From assembly GCA_049671305.1 (NCBI GenBank), contig JBATUR010000120.1, forward strand, positions 11,051-75,050: a stretch of 64,000 nucleotides of DNA. The letters are read 5' to 3'. This stretch comes from CADCTM01 sp049671305. Its GTDB lineage: Bacteria > Cyanobacteriota > Cyanobacteriia > Cyanobacteriales > Coleofasciculaceae. The position numbers and the translations under genes were made by a program. Of this stretch, positions 26,769 to 35,563 are shown one piece after another. Position 1 is the first letter of the stretch. Every line of letters starts with the position of its first letter. The notes below the pieces were generated by a model. It made no database searches, had not been told where the DNA came from, and saw nothing but the letters and a program-made list of their open reading frames with translations.

Positions 26769-28930
26769 TCAAGGTTTTCTCCTTTGCGTTGTTGTTTCGG
26801 CAGTGTGACAATAAATTTAGCTCCTTGTCCGAGAGTGCTTTTGCCTGTAATGCTGCCACCATGACGTTCAGCAATTTTACGGCAGATCGCAAGCCCCATA
26901 CCTGTACCTTCATATTCGCTACGAGTATGCAGCCGTTGAAAGACGTTGAAGATGCGGTCTAGATACTTTTCATCAAACCCAATACCATTATCTTCTACTA
27001 TGAGTTGAAACCATTCTATGGTGGAAGAATCTGTGGTCGGAATTTCTTCACTTTCTAGGTTCTGGCTATAAACTTTAATAGCTTGTGGTTCAGTTCCGTG
27101 ATAGAACTTCAGAGCATTGCTAATTAAGTTTTGCAATAGTTGACGCATTTGCACCGGATCAGCATCAATAGTTGGCAACTCGCTGACTGTGACACACTCA
27201 CCGCATTGCTGAATACGCACTTCTAAATCTGACAAAACATCTTGAGTGATTTGATTAAGATTTACTCTAACAAATGGTTGTGCTTTAGTTGTCACTCGCG
27301 AGAGGGATAACAAGTCATCAATCAAGTTTTGCATTCGTTCAGCAGCGTTCTGCATTCTTTCTAAATAGTCGAGTCCTTGATCTGTTAATTCTTCGGCATA
27401 TTTGCTTTTAAGTCGATTACCAAAAGTTTGAATTTTTCGCAGTGGTTCTTGTAAGTCATGGGAAGCTATAGAAGCAAATTGTTGCAATTCTGAATTAGAA
27501 CGAGCAAGTTCTAGGCGTTGATAGGTTTCTTGTTCTAAAAGTTCAGCTTGAGCTAAAGCAATGCCAATTTGATCGGCAAGTTGTCCTAATAGTTCTGTTT
27601 CAAAACTAGACCATTGCCGAGGTGTAGTACATTGGTGAGCAATTAACAAACCCCAGAAGTTGGCTTTAATCAAAATTGGTACAGCGAGCTTGGCTTTTAC
27701 TTCAAACTCTTGCATAAATTCCCTTAAACAAGGTGGTATTTCAGCCGTTTGAATATCATCAACGGTGTAAATTCTGCCTTGCATATAGCTCTGTAAATAT
27801 TCAGTGGCAAAATAGTTATCATTAATGCTTTGATTTAGAACAGAAATAAAGTCGGGCTTGACTGCTTCGGTAACAATTTTACCAAAACCAGAAGAGCCGA
27901 TTTTAAATATCAAAACGCGATCGCATTGCAAAATTCTTTGCACTTCGGTGACTGTTGTTTGTAGAATTTCTTGAATTTGCAAAGACTGGCGAATTTTTAA
28001 GGTAACTTCGGCAAATAATTGCGATCGCCGATTTTGGCGTTGTAGTTCTTCTTGAGTACGTTTGCGCTCCGTAACATCCATATTAATTCCGGTCATTTTT
28101 ACGGCAAAAGACTTAGCTTCAGCTCCTTTTTCCCTCACAGATAAATCACTATCTTTGAGTGCAAATGCCGCGTCCTCTACTTCTTTGTAATAAACTTGAC
28201 CTTTACTTGCTACCCAACGCACTGTACCATCCGGTCGAATAATGCGAAATTCTAGGTCATACTCTGCCTTTTCTTCCAGGGTACGGCGTATAGCTTCGCT
28301 AACTATGGCTCGGTCTTCAGGATGAATACTAGCAAGAAAGCTTTCAAGTGTACCCTCAAATGCTCCTGGAGATAGCCCATAAATCGCTTCAGTAGTCACT
28401 GAATGGATAATTTTCCCGGTTTGTATGTCCCAGTTCCAAGTACCCATTTGAGCGGCTTCTAGGGCAATTCGCAACTGCTTTTCACTAAGTCGTGCACGTT
28501 CGGTTTGTTGTTGCAATGCTTCCATTGCTTGACTTGCTTCTAGAAGGCGTCGTACTCGTTGCCGCAAGACTGCCCAATGAATTGGTTTAGTAATATAGTC
28601 GGTTGCACCAACGGCAAATGCCATATCAACTGACTCTTGGTCTTCTAATGCTGTAATCATTAAAATAGGCAGGTTGGAGGCAAGCTGGCTATTGCCCAAA
28701 TTACGCAAAAGTTGACAGCAGGCAAAGCCGTCCATAATGGGCATCATGGCATCTAGCAGGACAATATCTGGTTGTCTATCTAGATAAATGGAGATTGCTT
28801 GATCTCCATCACTAGCTTGTGCTACTTGGTATCCTGATTGCTCCATAGCATGGCGCAACTGAATCCTCATAAACTGGTCATCATCGACAATCAAAACTAG
28901 GGGAGGATCTCTCGGAGGGGTGATGTTCAT
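26765..28930 (-). CDS. Hybrid histidine kinase (REC-PAS-GAF-HisKA-HATPase)
   Basis: A 721-residue soluble kinase. An N-terminal receiver has Asp60 (PDIVLLDAMMPIMDG). A PAS fold covers about 155-295, and a GAF domain of phytochrome-like sequence about 310-465 (LAVPILIKANFWGLLIAHQC). The HisKA has SHDLQEPLRKI near 490, and the HATPase ends with GTGMGLAICRKI near 690. The GAF lacks the Cys-His pair used by cyanobacteriochromes to attach bilin, so light sensing is not supported. It overlaps both neighbours by 4 bases (ATGA type). Confidence 0.93.
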   Translation of the reverse strand: MNITPPRDPPLVLIVDDDQFMRIQLRHAMEQSGYQVAQASDGDQAISIYLDRQPDIVLLDAMMPIMDGFACCQLLRNLGNSQLASNLPILMITALEDQESVDMAFAVGATDYITKPIHWAVLRQRVRRLLEASQAMEALQQQTERARLSEKQLRIALEAAQMGTWNWDIQTGKIIHSVTTEAIYGLSPGAFEGTLESFLASIHPEDRAIVSEAIRRTLEEKAEYDLEFRIIRPDGTVRWVASKGQVYYKEVEDAAFALKDSDLSVREKGAEAKSFAVKMTGINMDVTERKRTQEELQRQNRRSQLFAEVTLKIRQSLQIQEILQTTVTEVQRILQCDRVLIFKIGSSGFGKIVTEAVKPDFISVLNQSINDNYFATEYLQSYMQGRIYTVDDIQTAEIPPCLREFMQEFEVKAKLAVPILIKANFWGLLIAHQCTTPRQWSSFETELLGQLADQIGIALAQAELLEQETYQRLELARSNSELQQFASIASHDLQEPLRKIQTFGNRLKSKYAEELTDQGLDYLERMQNAAERMQNLIDDLLSLSRVTTKAQPFVRVNLNQITQDVLSDLEVRIQQCGECVTVSELPTIDADPVQMRQLLQNLISNALKFYHGTEPQAIKVYSQNLESEEIPTTDSSTIEWFQLIVEDNGIGFDEKYLDRIFNVFQRLHTRSEYEGTGMGLAICRKIAERHGGSITGKSTLGQGAKFIVTLPKQQRKGENLE

Positions 28931-31900
28931 GGATGCAATTTCTGGCGTTCTATTTGCAGAGCAGTCTTTACTCTTTTATACTCGGCTTCGAGTTGTGGTA
29001 GTTTTTCTATACCAGCTTCAGTATTCCCTGTGCGACTGATAATTTCTAACTCTTGGCAGATTTTGGCAAGAATTGTTGCGCCGAGGGTGGTACTGCTAGA
29101 TTTGAGAGTATGCGTGGCGCGTTGCAGTGTGAGGGCGTCATTTTCAACTATGCCAGAGGCGATCGCGATTAGCTGTTTGGGAGTGTCATCTAAATAGCAG
29201 TCGATCATTTCTGCCAACACGCGATCGACATTTTGACCAACCATATTTCGGAAAGCTTGCAGAACTTGAGTATCTAAAGATGCTGCTGATTTTGAAGTAT
29301 TATTTGCTAAGTTAATCGGATTTTCTAGATTAATTATACTATCTTTTTCTTGACCTATTTTTAGGGATTTAGGAGTATTTATTAAAGCTTGAACTAAGAT
29401 TTCTGTTCTTATTGGCTTACTAATATAATCATCCATTCCTGCTGCTAGGCAAGCCTCACGATCGCCTTCCATAGCATTTGCCGTCATGGCAATAATTCTG
29501 GGGCGCACTTCTTTTTGCCATTCTTGACAAATAGAGCGGGTTGCCGTCAAACCATCCATTTCTGGCATCTGCATATCCATTAATATTACGTCATAAGTCT
29601 GGCGATGCAGGGCTTCTAAAACTTGTATTCCATTCAGTGCTACATCGGCTTTATAGCCCATTTGAGCAAGTAGAAGTAAGGCGACTTTTTGATTAACTAT
29701 ATTGTCTTCTGCCAAGAGAATTTTTAGAGGATGTTCTTGACTCAACTGAGCATTAATTTGCATGGTATTATTGCCTGATGACTTGACATGAACAAATTGT
29801 TTCCCAAAAATCTGGCTTAAAATATTGTAAAGATGGGACTGCTTAATGGGCTTCGTCAGGAAAGCTGCAAAACTGACAATTGGCGTCGAATCAGTTATTT
29901 CTGGCTTGCCAATTGAGGTTAACATTATTAATGGTAAGGCTTTATATTTGGGTAAAGCTTGGATGTTTGCTCCCAAAGTTAAACCGTCCATGTGCGGCAT
30001 TTGCATATCAAGAATTGCCAAATCAAAAGCTTCACCTTGCCCTAGCAATTTTAAGGCTTGTTCACCTGATTCGACGGCATGAGTTAGCATTCCCCAAAAT
30101 TCAGCTTGCAGCATCAAAATTTGTCGATTTGTGGCGTTATCATCGACAATTAAGACTCGTTTTCCTGCTAATGGTGGGGTAGGCAATTTTGGCTTATTAA
30201 TTGATGGGTCTGATTCAGATTTAGCAACAATTGTGAAGTGAAATGTAGAGCCACAATTTACTTTACTTTCAACCCACATTTTACCGCCCATCATTTCACT
30301 TAATTGCTTACCAATCGCTAATCCTAAGCCAGTTCCACCATATTGACGAGTCGTGGAAGCATCAATCTGACTAAAGGATTTAAACAGACGATTGATTCTT
30401 TGGGGAGAAATGCCAATACCTGTATCTTTAACGGAAAATTGAATTTCAAACCAGGATGGTTGTTTTAACTCGGTTTGGCTTTTTATAATTGAAGATGGAG
30501 TCTGTTGACTGACAACAGAAAGTATAACTTCTCCTGCCTCGGTAAATTTAGTAGCATTACTCAGTAAATTTACTAAAATTTGGCGTAAGCGTGTGGAATC
30601 TCCGACGATATCTATGGGTGTTTCAGGATTAAGAATATATGCTAATTCTAGGTTTTTCTCTGCTGCTTTAAAAGCCAATAAATCTAGGGATTCTTCAATG
30701 CAGGTGCGTAGATTAAAAGAATGTTGTTCTAATTCTAATTTGCCTGATTCTATTTTGGAAAGATCAAGGATGTCATTAATTAACATTAATAGAGCATCGC
30801 TGCTACTTTGAGTGGTTTCTACAAAATCACGTTGTTGCGAATTTAAGGGAGTATTAAGTAATAAGCCAGTCATGCCGATAATCGCATTCATTGGGGTACG
30901 AATTTCATGGCTCATATTGGCAAGAAATTGACTTTTAACCAGGGTTGCTGCTTCTGCTTCTAGTTTGGCTTGTTGAAGCTCAAGATTAATTTGGGCTAAT
31001 TCTTCGCTACGGTTTACTAAGGCTTGTTGGGCAAAATATTGCTCGGTAATATCATCTAAAATCCACAAACAACCAGGTATATCACGGACATTAGTTGGTG
31101 TAATTGCCAGACTAAGAACTTTTGGTTTAGGTTGAGAAAAGATCCAATTCCAGTTACGAACTATAGCTTGCGGTTGGGAAAAAAATTCTGTAGATTGCTG
31201 ATAAATTTGTGACTGATTATCAGCTTTTGTGCGTAATATTGCCATTGCCTGAGCAAGTATGGGCGGTTCTACGGCACCGGGGTTGAGTCCTAATTGTAAG
31301 GCAGCAGCTTGATTTAGCCAGCCTTGTTCGCCACTTTCATCAATAAAAACAACGCCTTGATGAATGGTTTCTAACATTGCACTAAAGCGGGCTTGTAGCT
31401 GATCGAGGCGTAAAGTTGTGTCGCTAAAATTTAGTAATGTTCTTAATTCACCAAGCAGCGATTTGATGAACTGTTGAAGATGTTCAGAAATTGCGGTTTT
31501 TTGATGCCAAATTAATAAGATAGCACCTGTTTTGTGATCTGACGTAAGCGGTAGTATGGCAAGAGATTGAGTACCTTGTGCAAGTAAAATATGAGATGCG
31601 CCTGGAGCTGAGGGATAGTCTGGATAATAGAGGCAACGGTTTTCTCGTGCTGCATCTGCAAATAGGGCGGGGGTGGTGAGACGGTGGGGGAGGGCGTCTT
31701 CAGGCAAGCAGACTAGGGCTTCTGCTGTTACTTCGTCGAGTTGGCGTAAGGCGATCGCACTATCAGCTTGGGCAAAGTCACGCAGTAAGCTAACGGCTTG
31801 CTCAAGCAGGTTTGAGTTACTATCAATTTCTGTGAGGTTTGTTAATACGAATTGCGATGCCAAACGCCACTCAATTTTTCGTAAATAGTTGCCGCTAAAA

Positions 31901-32205
31901 ATGCCAATTGCTGTGGTATTTACTATGGTTAAGAATGAGTATAAATCCGGAATTGTGTTTTCTTTTAACCCAAGTAATAGTAACTCAATTAAAGGAACGG
32001 CTAATGCCAGATTTTTTGGTAATATTAGACAAATTATTAAAAGAATGGGGATAGACAATTGCAGTAATGTCCATCCTTGAAAGATGCCCCAACTTACTAA
32101 TAAGAAAGTGAGCCCTAGTAAAAATGGCACAAAGTTAGGTAGCCAGTTAGGATGGCGTTGTAGCAGTTGCCATTTTAGGTGAAATATTTTTAAATATCCA
32201 GACAT
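28927..32205 (-). CDS. Membrane hybrid histidine kinase (TM-GAF/PAS-HisKA-HATPase-REC-REC-HPt)
   Basis: A 1092-residue kinase. About four membrane helices lie within residues 22-110. A GAF-like region (about 130-260) and a PAS-like region (about 275-390) follow. HisKA FLANMSHEIRTPMN has His433, with HATPase to about 670. Two receivers cover about 685-800 (LIVDDNATNR, LDMQMPHMDG) and 825-945 (LLAEDNIVNQK, MDMQMPEMDG). A C-terminal HPt domain has RATHTLKSSS with His1032. It contains a whole phosphorelay in one chain. It overlaps the upstream hydrolase by 16 bases. Confidence 0.93.
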   Translation of the reverse strand: MSGYLKIFHLKWQLLQRHPNWLPNFVPFLLGLTFLLVSWGIFQGWTLLQLSIPILLIICLILPKNLALAVPLIELLLLGLKENTIPDLYSFLTIVNTTAIGIFSGNYLRKIEWRLASQFVLTNLTEIDSNSNLLEQAVSLLRDFAQADSAIALRQLDEVTAEALVCLPEDALPHRLTTPALFADAARENRCLYYPDYPSAPGASHILLAQGTQSLAILPLTSDHKTGAILLIWHQKTAISEHLQQFIKSLLGELRTLLNFSDTTLRLDQLQARFSAMLETIHQGVVFIDESGEQGWLNQAAALQLGLNPGAVEPPILAQAMAILRTKADNQSQIYQQSTEFFSQPQAIVRNWNWIFSQPKPKVLSLAITPTNVRDIPGCLWILDDITEQYFAQQALVNRSEELAQINLELQQAKLEAEAATLVKSQFLANMSHEIRTPMNAIIGMTGLLLNTPLNSQQRDFVETTQSSSDALLMLINDILDLSKIESGKLELEQHSFNLRTCIEESLDLLAFKAAEKNLELAYILNPETPIDIVGDSTRLRQILVNLLSNATKFTEAGEVILSVVSQQTPSSIIKSQTELKQPSWFEIQFSVKDTGIGISPQRINRLFKSFSQIDASTTRQYGGTGLGLAIGKQLSEMMGGKMWVESKVNCGSTFHFTIVAKSESDPSINKPKLPTPPLAGKRVLIVDDNATNRQILMLQAEFWGMLTHAVESGEQALKLLGQGEAFDLAILDMQMPHMDGLTLGANIQALPKYKALPLIMLTSIGKPEITDSTPIVSFAAFLTKPIKQSHLYNILSQIFGKQFVHVKSSGNNTMQINAQLSQEHPLKILLAEDNIVNQKVALLLLAQMGYKADVALNGIQVLEALHRQTYDVILMDMQMPEMDGLTATRSICQEWQKEVRPRIIAMTANAMEGDREACLAAGMDDYISKPIRTEILVQALINTPKSLKIGQEKDSIINLENPINLANNTSKSAASLDTQVLQAFRNMVGQNVDRVLAEMIDCYLDDTPKQLIAIASGIVENDALTLQRATHTLKSSSTTLGATILAKICQELEIISRTGNTEAGIEKLPQLEAEYKRVKTALQIERQKLHP

Positions 32206-32990
32206 TTTGCGATCGCTTTATTCACCACATCAGGGGCGCTAATATGAGGTAAATGTCCTTGGGCTGCGATGTTAATCAAGGTACTTTTGGGAATTTTATT
32301 TGCCATATACTGACCAACTTCTGGTGGTACTGCTACATCATTATTTGCTTGTAAAATAAATGTTGGCACACTTAAACGTGGTAATTCCGAACGGTGATCC
32401 GATTGAAAAATTACCTTGGCAACGGCTTGGGCAATGTCTGGACGAATTGCCGATAGAGTATTAGCAAATTCTTGTGCCAACTCTGGTTTATCCTCTGTTG
32501 CCATCGCAATTGGAGCAAAACCAACTGCCCATGCATAATAGTTTGTTGACATGGCTTTGTATAGTTTATCCAAGTCAGATTGCTCAAAACCTCCATAATA
32601 ATCAACATCGTTGAGATAGCGCGGTGAGGCACTAATAAATATTAGTTGGCTAAAACAATTTGGTTCAACTAAGGCAGCAAGTAAGCTAATCATTCCACTA
32701 ACTGAATGACCAACTAAGATACTATTTGTTAACTTTAATTCGGCGCATAAATCTAAGAGATCTTCTGCATAACTGTAAAGGCTACTATAGCGGAGTGGGC
32801 TATAAGCTGAAAAGTCTGATTTTCCAGCGCCTACATGATCAAATAATACAATCTGATAATTGTCTGCAAATGTGGCAATTTGCTGTCGCCAAGCGCTTTG
32901 ATCTGAACCAAATCCATGAGCAAGGATGATGGTTTTTTCACCTTTGCCTAAAACTCGGACATTATTTCGTTGAATTATACTGGTTGCCAT
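32190..32990 (-). CDS. RsbQ/KAI2-type alpha/beta hydrolase
   Basis: A 266-residue hydrolase closely resembling Bacillus RsbQ throughout. The triad Ser96 (VGHSVSG), Asp218 (QANNDVA) and His246 (GHLPH) is intact, and RYLND, YYGGFEQSDL and SDHR segments match RsbQ. RsbQ works with the PAS phosphatase RsbP in energy-stress sensing, probably by handling a small hydrophobic molecule. Plant KAI2/D14 receptors belong to the same family. Here it is the first gene of a cassette and overlaps a hybrid histidine kinase by 16 bases. Function with that kinase is inference. Confidence 0.93.
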   Translation of the reverse strand: MATSIIQRNNVRVLGKGEKTIILAHGFGSDQSAWRQQIATFADNYQIVLFDHVGAGKSDFSAYSPLRYSSLYSYAEDLLDLCAELKLTNSILVGHSVSGMISLLAALVEPNCFSQLIFISASPRYLNDVDYYGGFEQSDLDKLYKAMSTNYYAWAVGFAPIAMATEDKPELAQEFANTLSAIRPDIAQAVAKVIFQSDHRSELPRLSVPTFILQANNDVAVPPEVGQYMANKIPKSTLINIAAQGHLPHISAPDVVNKAIAKCLDI

Positions 32991-33310
32991 AAGTCAGTAA
33001 TCTACTTCTACGACCTAATTACAGGATAGTACCTAATCTGGTAGTCTGGGTATTTCGTTGATGAGTATTATTATCATCTGGTAAAAAATGCTATGTATTC
33101 ATCTGCTTGTAATTGATTGACAAGAAGCATACTCTCAAGCAAAAAAGATTAACTTGAGATTTATTTCTATCATGAGATGCTTTAATAAAATGAATTTCAG
33201 CTTGTATTTTAAAGTATACTTAGAAAAAGTAAAAATACAAATTAAGGTAAGATTAATTTAAAATAAGTTAATATCACACCTTAGATAGTTATAAAAAAAA
33301 TATTTAAACA
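32991..33310. other. Divergent intergenic region, no gene seen
   Basis: A very AT-rich 320-base gap between the divergent hydrolase cassette and moaE. Promoters for both should be here, but I cannot single out a -35/-10 pair or an operator with confidence. Confidence 0.3.
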
Positions 33311-33811
33311 ATGATTAATGCAGAAATAACAAAATCTCGCCGTCTTGCTAGTCAACAGAATATAGGCGATCGCTTTTCGATTACTTTTGCACCTTTATCA
33401 CTCTTAGAAGTGTATGCATTGGCAGATGATCCAGCTAACGGCGCTGTGGTGGTTATGAGTGGCACAGTACGTCATCAAACCGATGGTAAACCTGTTGTTG
33501 CCTTGGAGTATCAAGCTTATGAACCGATGGCAGTAGAGGTATTTCGCTCAATTGCTGCTGAGATTCGGCAAAAATGGACTGAGGTTAATCGTGTGGTAAT
33601 TTATCATCGCACAGGACGCTTACAAATTGGAGAAATTAGCGTTTTAGTCGCGGTGGGTTGTCCTCATCGTACCGAAGCCTTTGAAGCTTGTAAATATGCG
33701 ATCGATACTTTAAAGCATAACGCTCCAATTTGGAAAAAAGAGCATTGGGGCGATGGTTCAAGTAGTTGGGTAAGTATTGGTGCTTGTGAGCAAGTTGAGG
33801 GTAATTGTTAG
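33311..33811 (+). CDS. moaE: Molybdopterin synthase catalytic subunit
   Basis: A 166-residue large subunit of MPT synthase, which with MoaD inserts dithiolene sulfur into precursor Z. Family motifs: VMSGTVRHQTDGKPVVALEY, EAFEACKYAIDTLKHNAPIWKKEHW with active-site lysines, and GDGSSSW near the C-terminus. The N-terminal about 20 residues are longer than in E. coli MoaE (150). A single gene here; moaD is not adjacent. Confidence 0.95.
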   Translation: MINAEITKSRRLASQQNIGDRFSITFAPLSLLEVYALADDPANGAVVVMSGTVRHQTDGKPVVALEYQAYEPMAVEVFRSIAAEIRQKWTEVNRVVIYHRTGRLQIGEISVLVAVGCPHRTEAFEACKYAIDTLKHNAPIWKKEHWGDGSSSWVSIGACEQVEGNC

Positions 33812-34232
33812 GGTAATAAAATTTCTGTCAAAACCTTGACATTTTTGTTTAAATTAATCAAGTTGCAATCAAATTTAAACTTAATTTATACTATTTAATC
33901 AACTACTAACAGCGATATTTGTAACGCAGCCAAATTGCTGATAACACTTCAGAAAAATCGTTAATATTATCTACTGCAAATGGTGGTTGTAAGGCGATTT
34001 TGCTCTGTTTATCAATATTGAATGAGTTAAAAATTAAAATAATTTCTTGGAGTGATCTAAACTTCAAAAATACCGTAACGACAGCAAAAGCGCGGTTCCA
34101 AAAGCAGCAGCACTATGTGACTAAGAGAATACTGCAGCCAGCAGAGCGATCGCATCCTGCAACCAAACCACTTTGCCGATTTTCCTGTTCATGTGACACG
34201 CTTGTATTAAAGCACTCTCTAGTCTAAATCAA
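33812..34232. other. Intergenic region with an open minus-strand tail fragment
   Basis: On the minus strand 34112-33906 is open for about 69 codons and ends in FAVDNINDFSEVLSAIWLRY, but contains no Met codon and no ribosome-binding site. It may be the tail of a decayed gene. Nothing else is recognisable in this 420-base gap. Confidence 0.3.
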
Positions 34233-35540
34233 ATGCAGGATCGCGATTACTACAAAATCCTCAAAGTCTCCAAAAACGCCTCTACAGAGGACATCAAAGA
34301 AGCTTACCGCCGTCTGGCGCGTGAATACCATCCTGACTTGCATCCAGGGAACCCAACTGCCGCAGAAAGATTCAAAGAAATTTGTCAAGCTTACGAAGTT
34401 CTTTCCGACTCGGTGCAGCGCAGCGAATATGATCAAGGGTTTGAACCGATGACAAGTCCGCAGCGAAAACGCGAAAAAACTCCTCAAGACTTCTACGTTA
34501 GAGGCGTTGCCAAAGCCTTAAACAAAGATTATCAAGGGGCAGTTGAGGATTATACTCAAGCAATTGAACTTAATCCGCAGTTTGTGGAAGCTTTTCTGAA
34601 ACGAGCCTCAACCCGCTATCAACTTGGTGACGATCGAGGCACGCTTAAAGATTGTACCCAAGCTCTCTCTATTAATCCTAATTTGGCTCTAGCTTACTAC
34701 TACCAGGGACGGGCGCGTTACCGTCTAGGATACACTCAAGCTGCCCTGGAAGCCTATAGTCAAACGATTCGACTTGAACCAGATCAGGCACAAGCTTACT
34801 ATCACCGAGGCATCGCTAATCATGATTTGCAAGAACTACCATCAGCGGTTGAAGATTTAAAACAAGCTTCTGCACTTTTTGGTGAGCAAGGTGATAGAAA
34901 TGGCTACCAATTAGCCAAAGACACTCTCAAAGCTATTACCAAAAACCGCAAACTTAAAAAGTATAGAAATCATACCCTTGGCGCAACAATGGCAGTATTT
35001 AGTAATACTCTATTTGCCTTCAAATCCTTGGCAATTAATCCAGTAGGAGGACTGCTAACTGCTTTTTCTAGTCTCGATAAATCCGAGGCAATTGCTGTGG
35101 GGATTTTATTGGCGACAGTTACCAATTTTTCCTTTGTCACTGGCATCTATCTAGGATGGCAGGATATATTTAATGAGCTGTCAATTTACAAATTGATGGT
35201 ACTTGGGGCTGTGCCATTTTTTAGCATTGCCCTGATTAGTGCCTTGGCGCGTGGCGTGTTTCGCCGTAGGGGTAGTTTGGCGGGTGATATTTTCCTCGCT
35301 GGTGCTTCTCTACAACCTTTGAGCTTTCTGTTTCTGCTTAGTAGTCTTGCTAAAATATTACCAAGTAATACTTTGTTAATTATTAGTGTATTTGTGAGTT
35401 GTTACACTATTCTTATACTTTATAGTGGTTGTACTCAAATTTCCAATCTTTCTGAAAAAGCAGCAACGCTGATTGTACCAGGGATGCTAATAGTTAGCGG
35501 TTGGTTTGCTTATTTGGTTTTGACAACTATACAGTTTTGA
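34233..35540 (+). CDS. DnaJ-domain protein with TPR repeats and membrane region
   Basis: A 435-residue protein. An N-terminal J domain (1-70) has HPD at 33-35 (REYHPDLHPG), so it should stimulate Hsp70/DnaK. About four TPR repeats span 85-215 (AVEDYTQAIELNPQFVEAFL, ALSINPNLALAYYYQGRARY). The rest, about 245-432, is hydrophobic with roughly five membrane helices. It may recruit DnaK and clients to a membrane. The next gene, a Ser/Thr kinase, starts 23 bases downstream, so they probably form an operon. Confidence 0.88.
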   Translation: MQDRDYYKILKVSKNASTEDIKEAYRRLAREYHPDLHPGNPTAAERFKEICQAYEVLSDSVQRSEYDQGFEPMTSPQRKREKTPQDFYVRGVAKALNKDYQGAVEDYTQAIELNPQFVEAFLKRASTRYQLGDDRGTLKDCTQALSINPNLALAYYYQGRARYRLGYTQAALEAYSQTIRLEPDQAQAYYHRGIANHDLQELPSAVEDLKQASALFGEQGDRNGYQLAKDTLKAITKNRKLKKYRNHTLGATMAVFSNTLFAFKSLAINPVGGLLTAFSSLDKSEAIAVGILLATVTNFSFVTGIYLGWQDIFNELSIYKLMVLGAVPFFSIALISALARGVFRRRGSLAGDIFLAGASLQPLSFLFLLSSLAKILPSNTLLIISVFVSCYTILILYSGCTQISNLSEKAATLIVPGMLIVSGWFAYLVLTTIQF

Positions 35541-35563
35541 TGCATGGCAGTAGGGTTATTTAA

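Noticed and set aside
27480..28000. Bilin-binding cyanobacteriochrome GAF in the 721-residue kinase
   Set aside because: The GAF has the phytochrome-like backbone but no Cys-His pair: the Cys in EIPPCLREF is followed by Leu. Light sensing is not supported.
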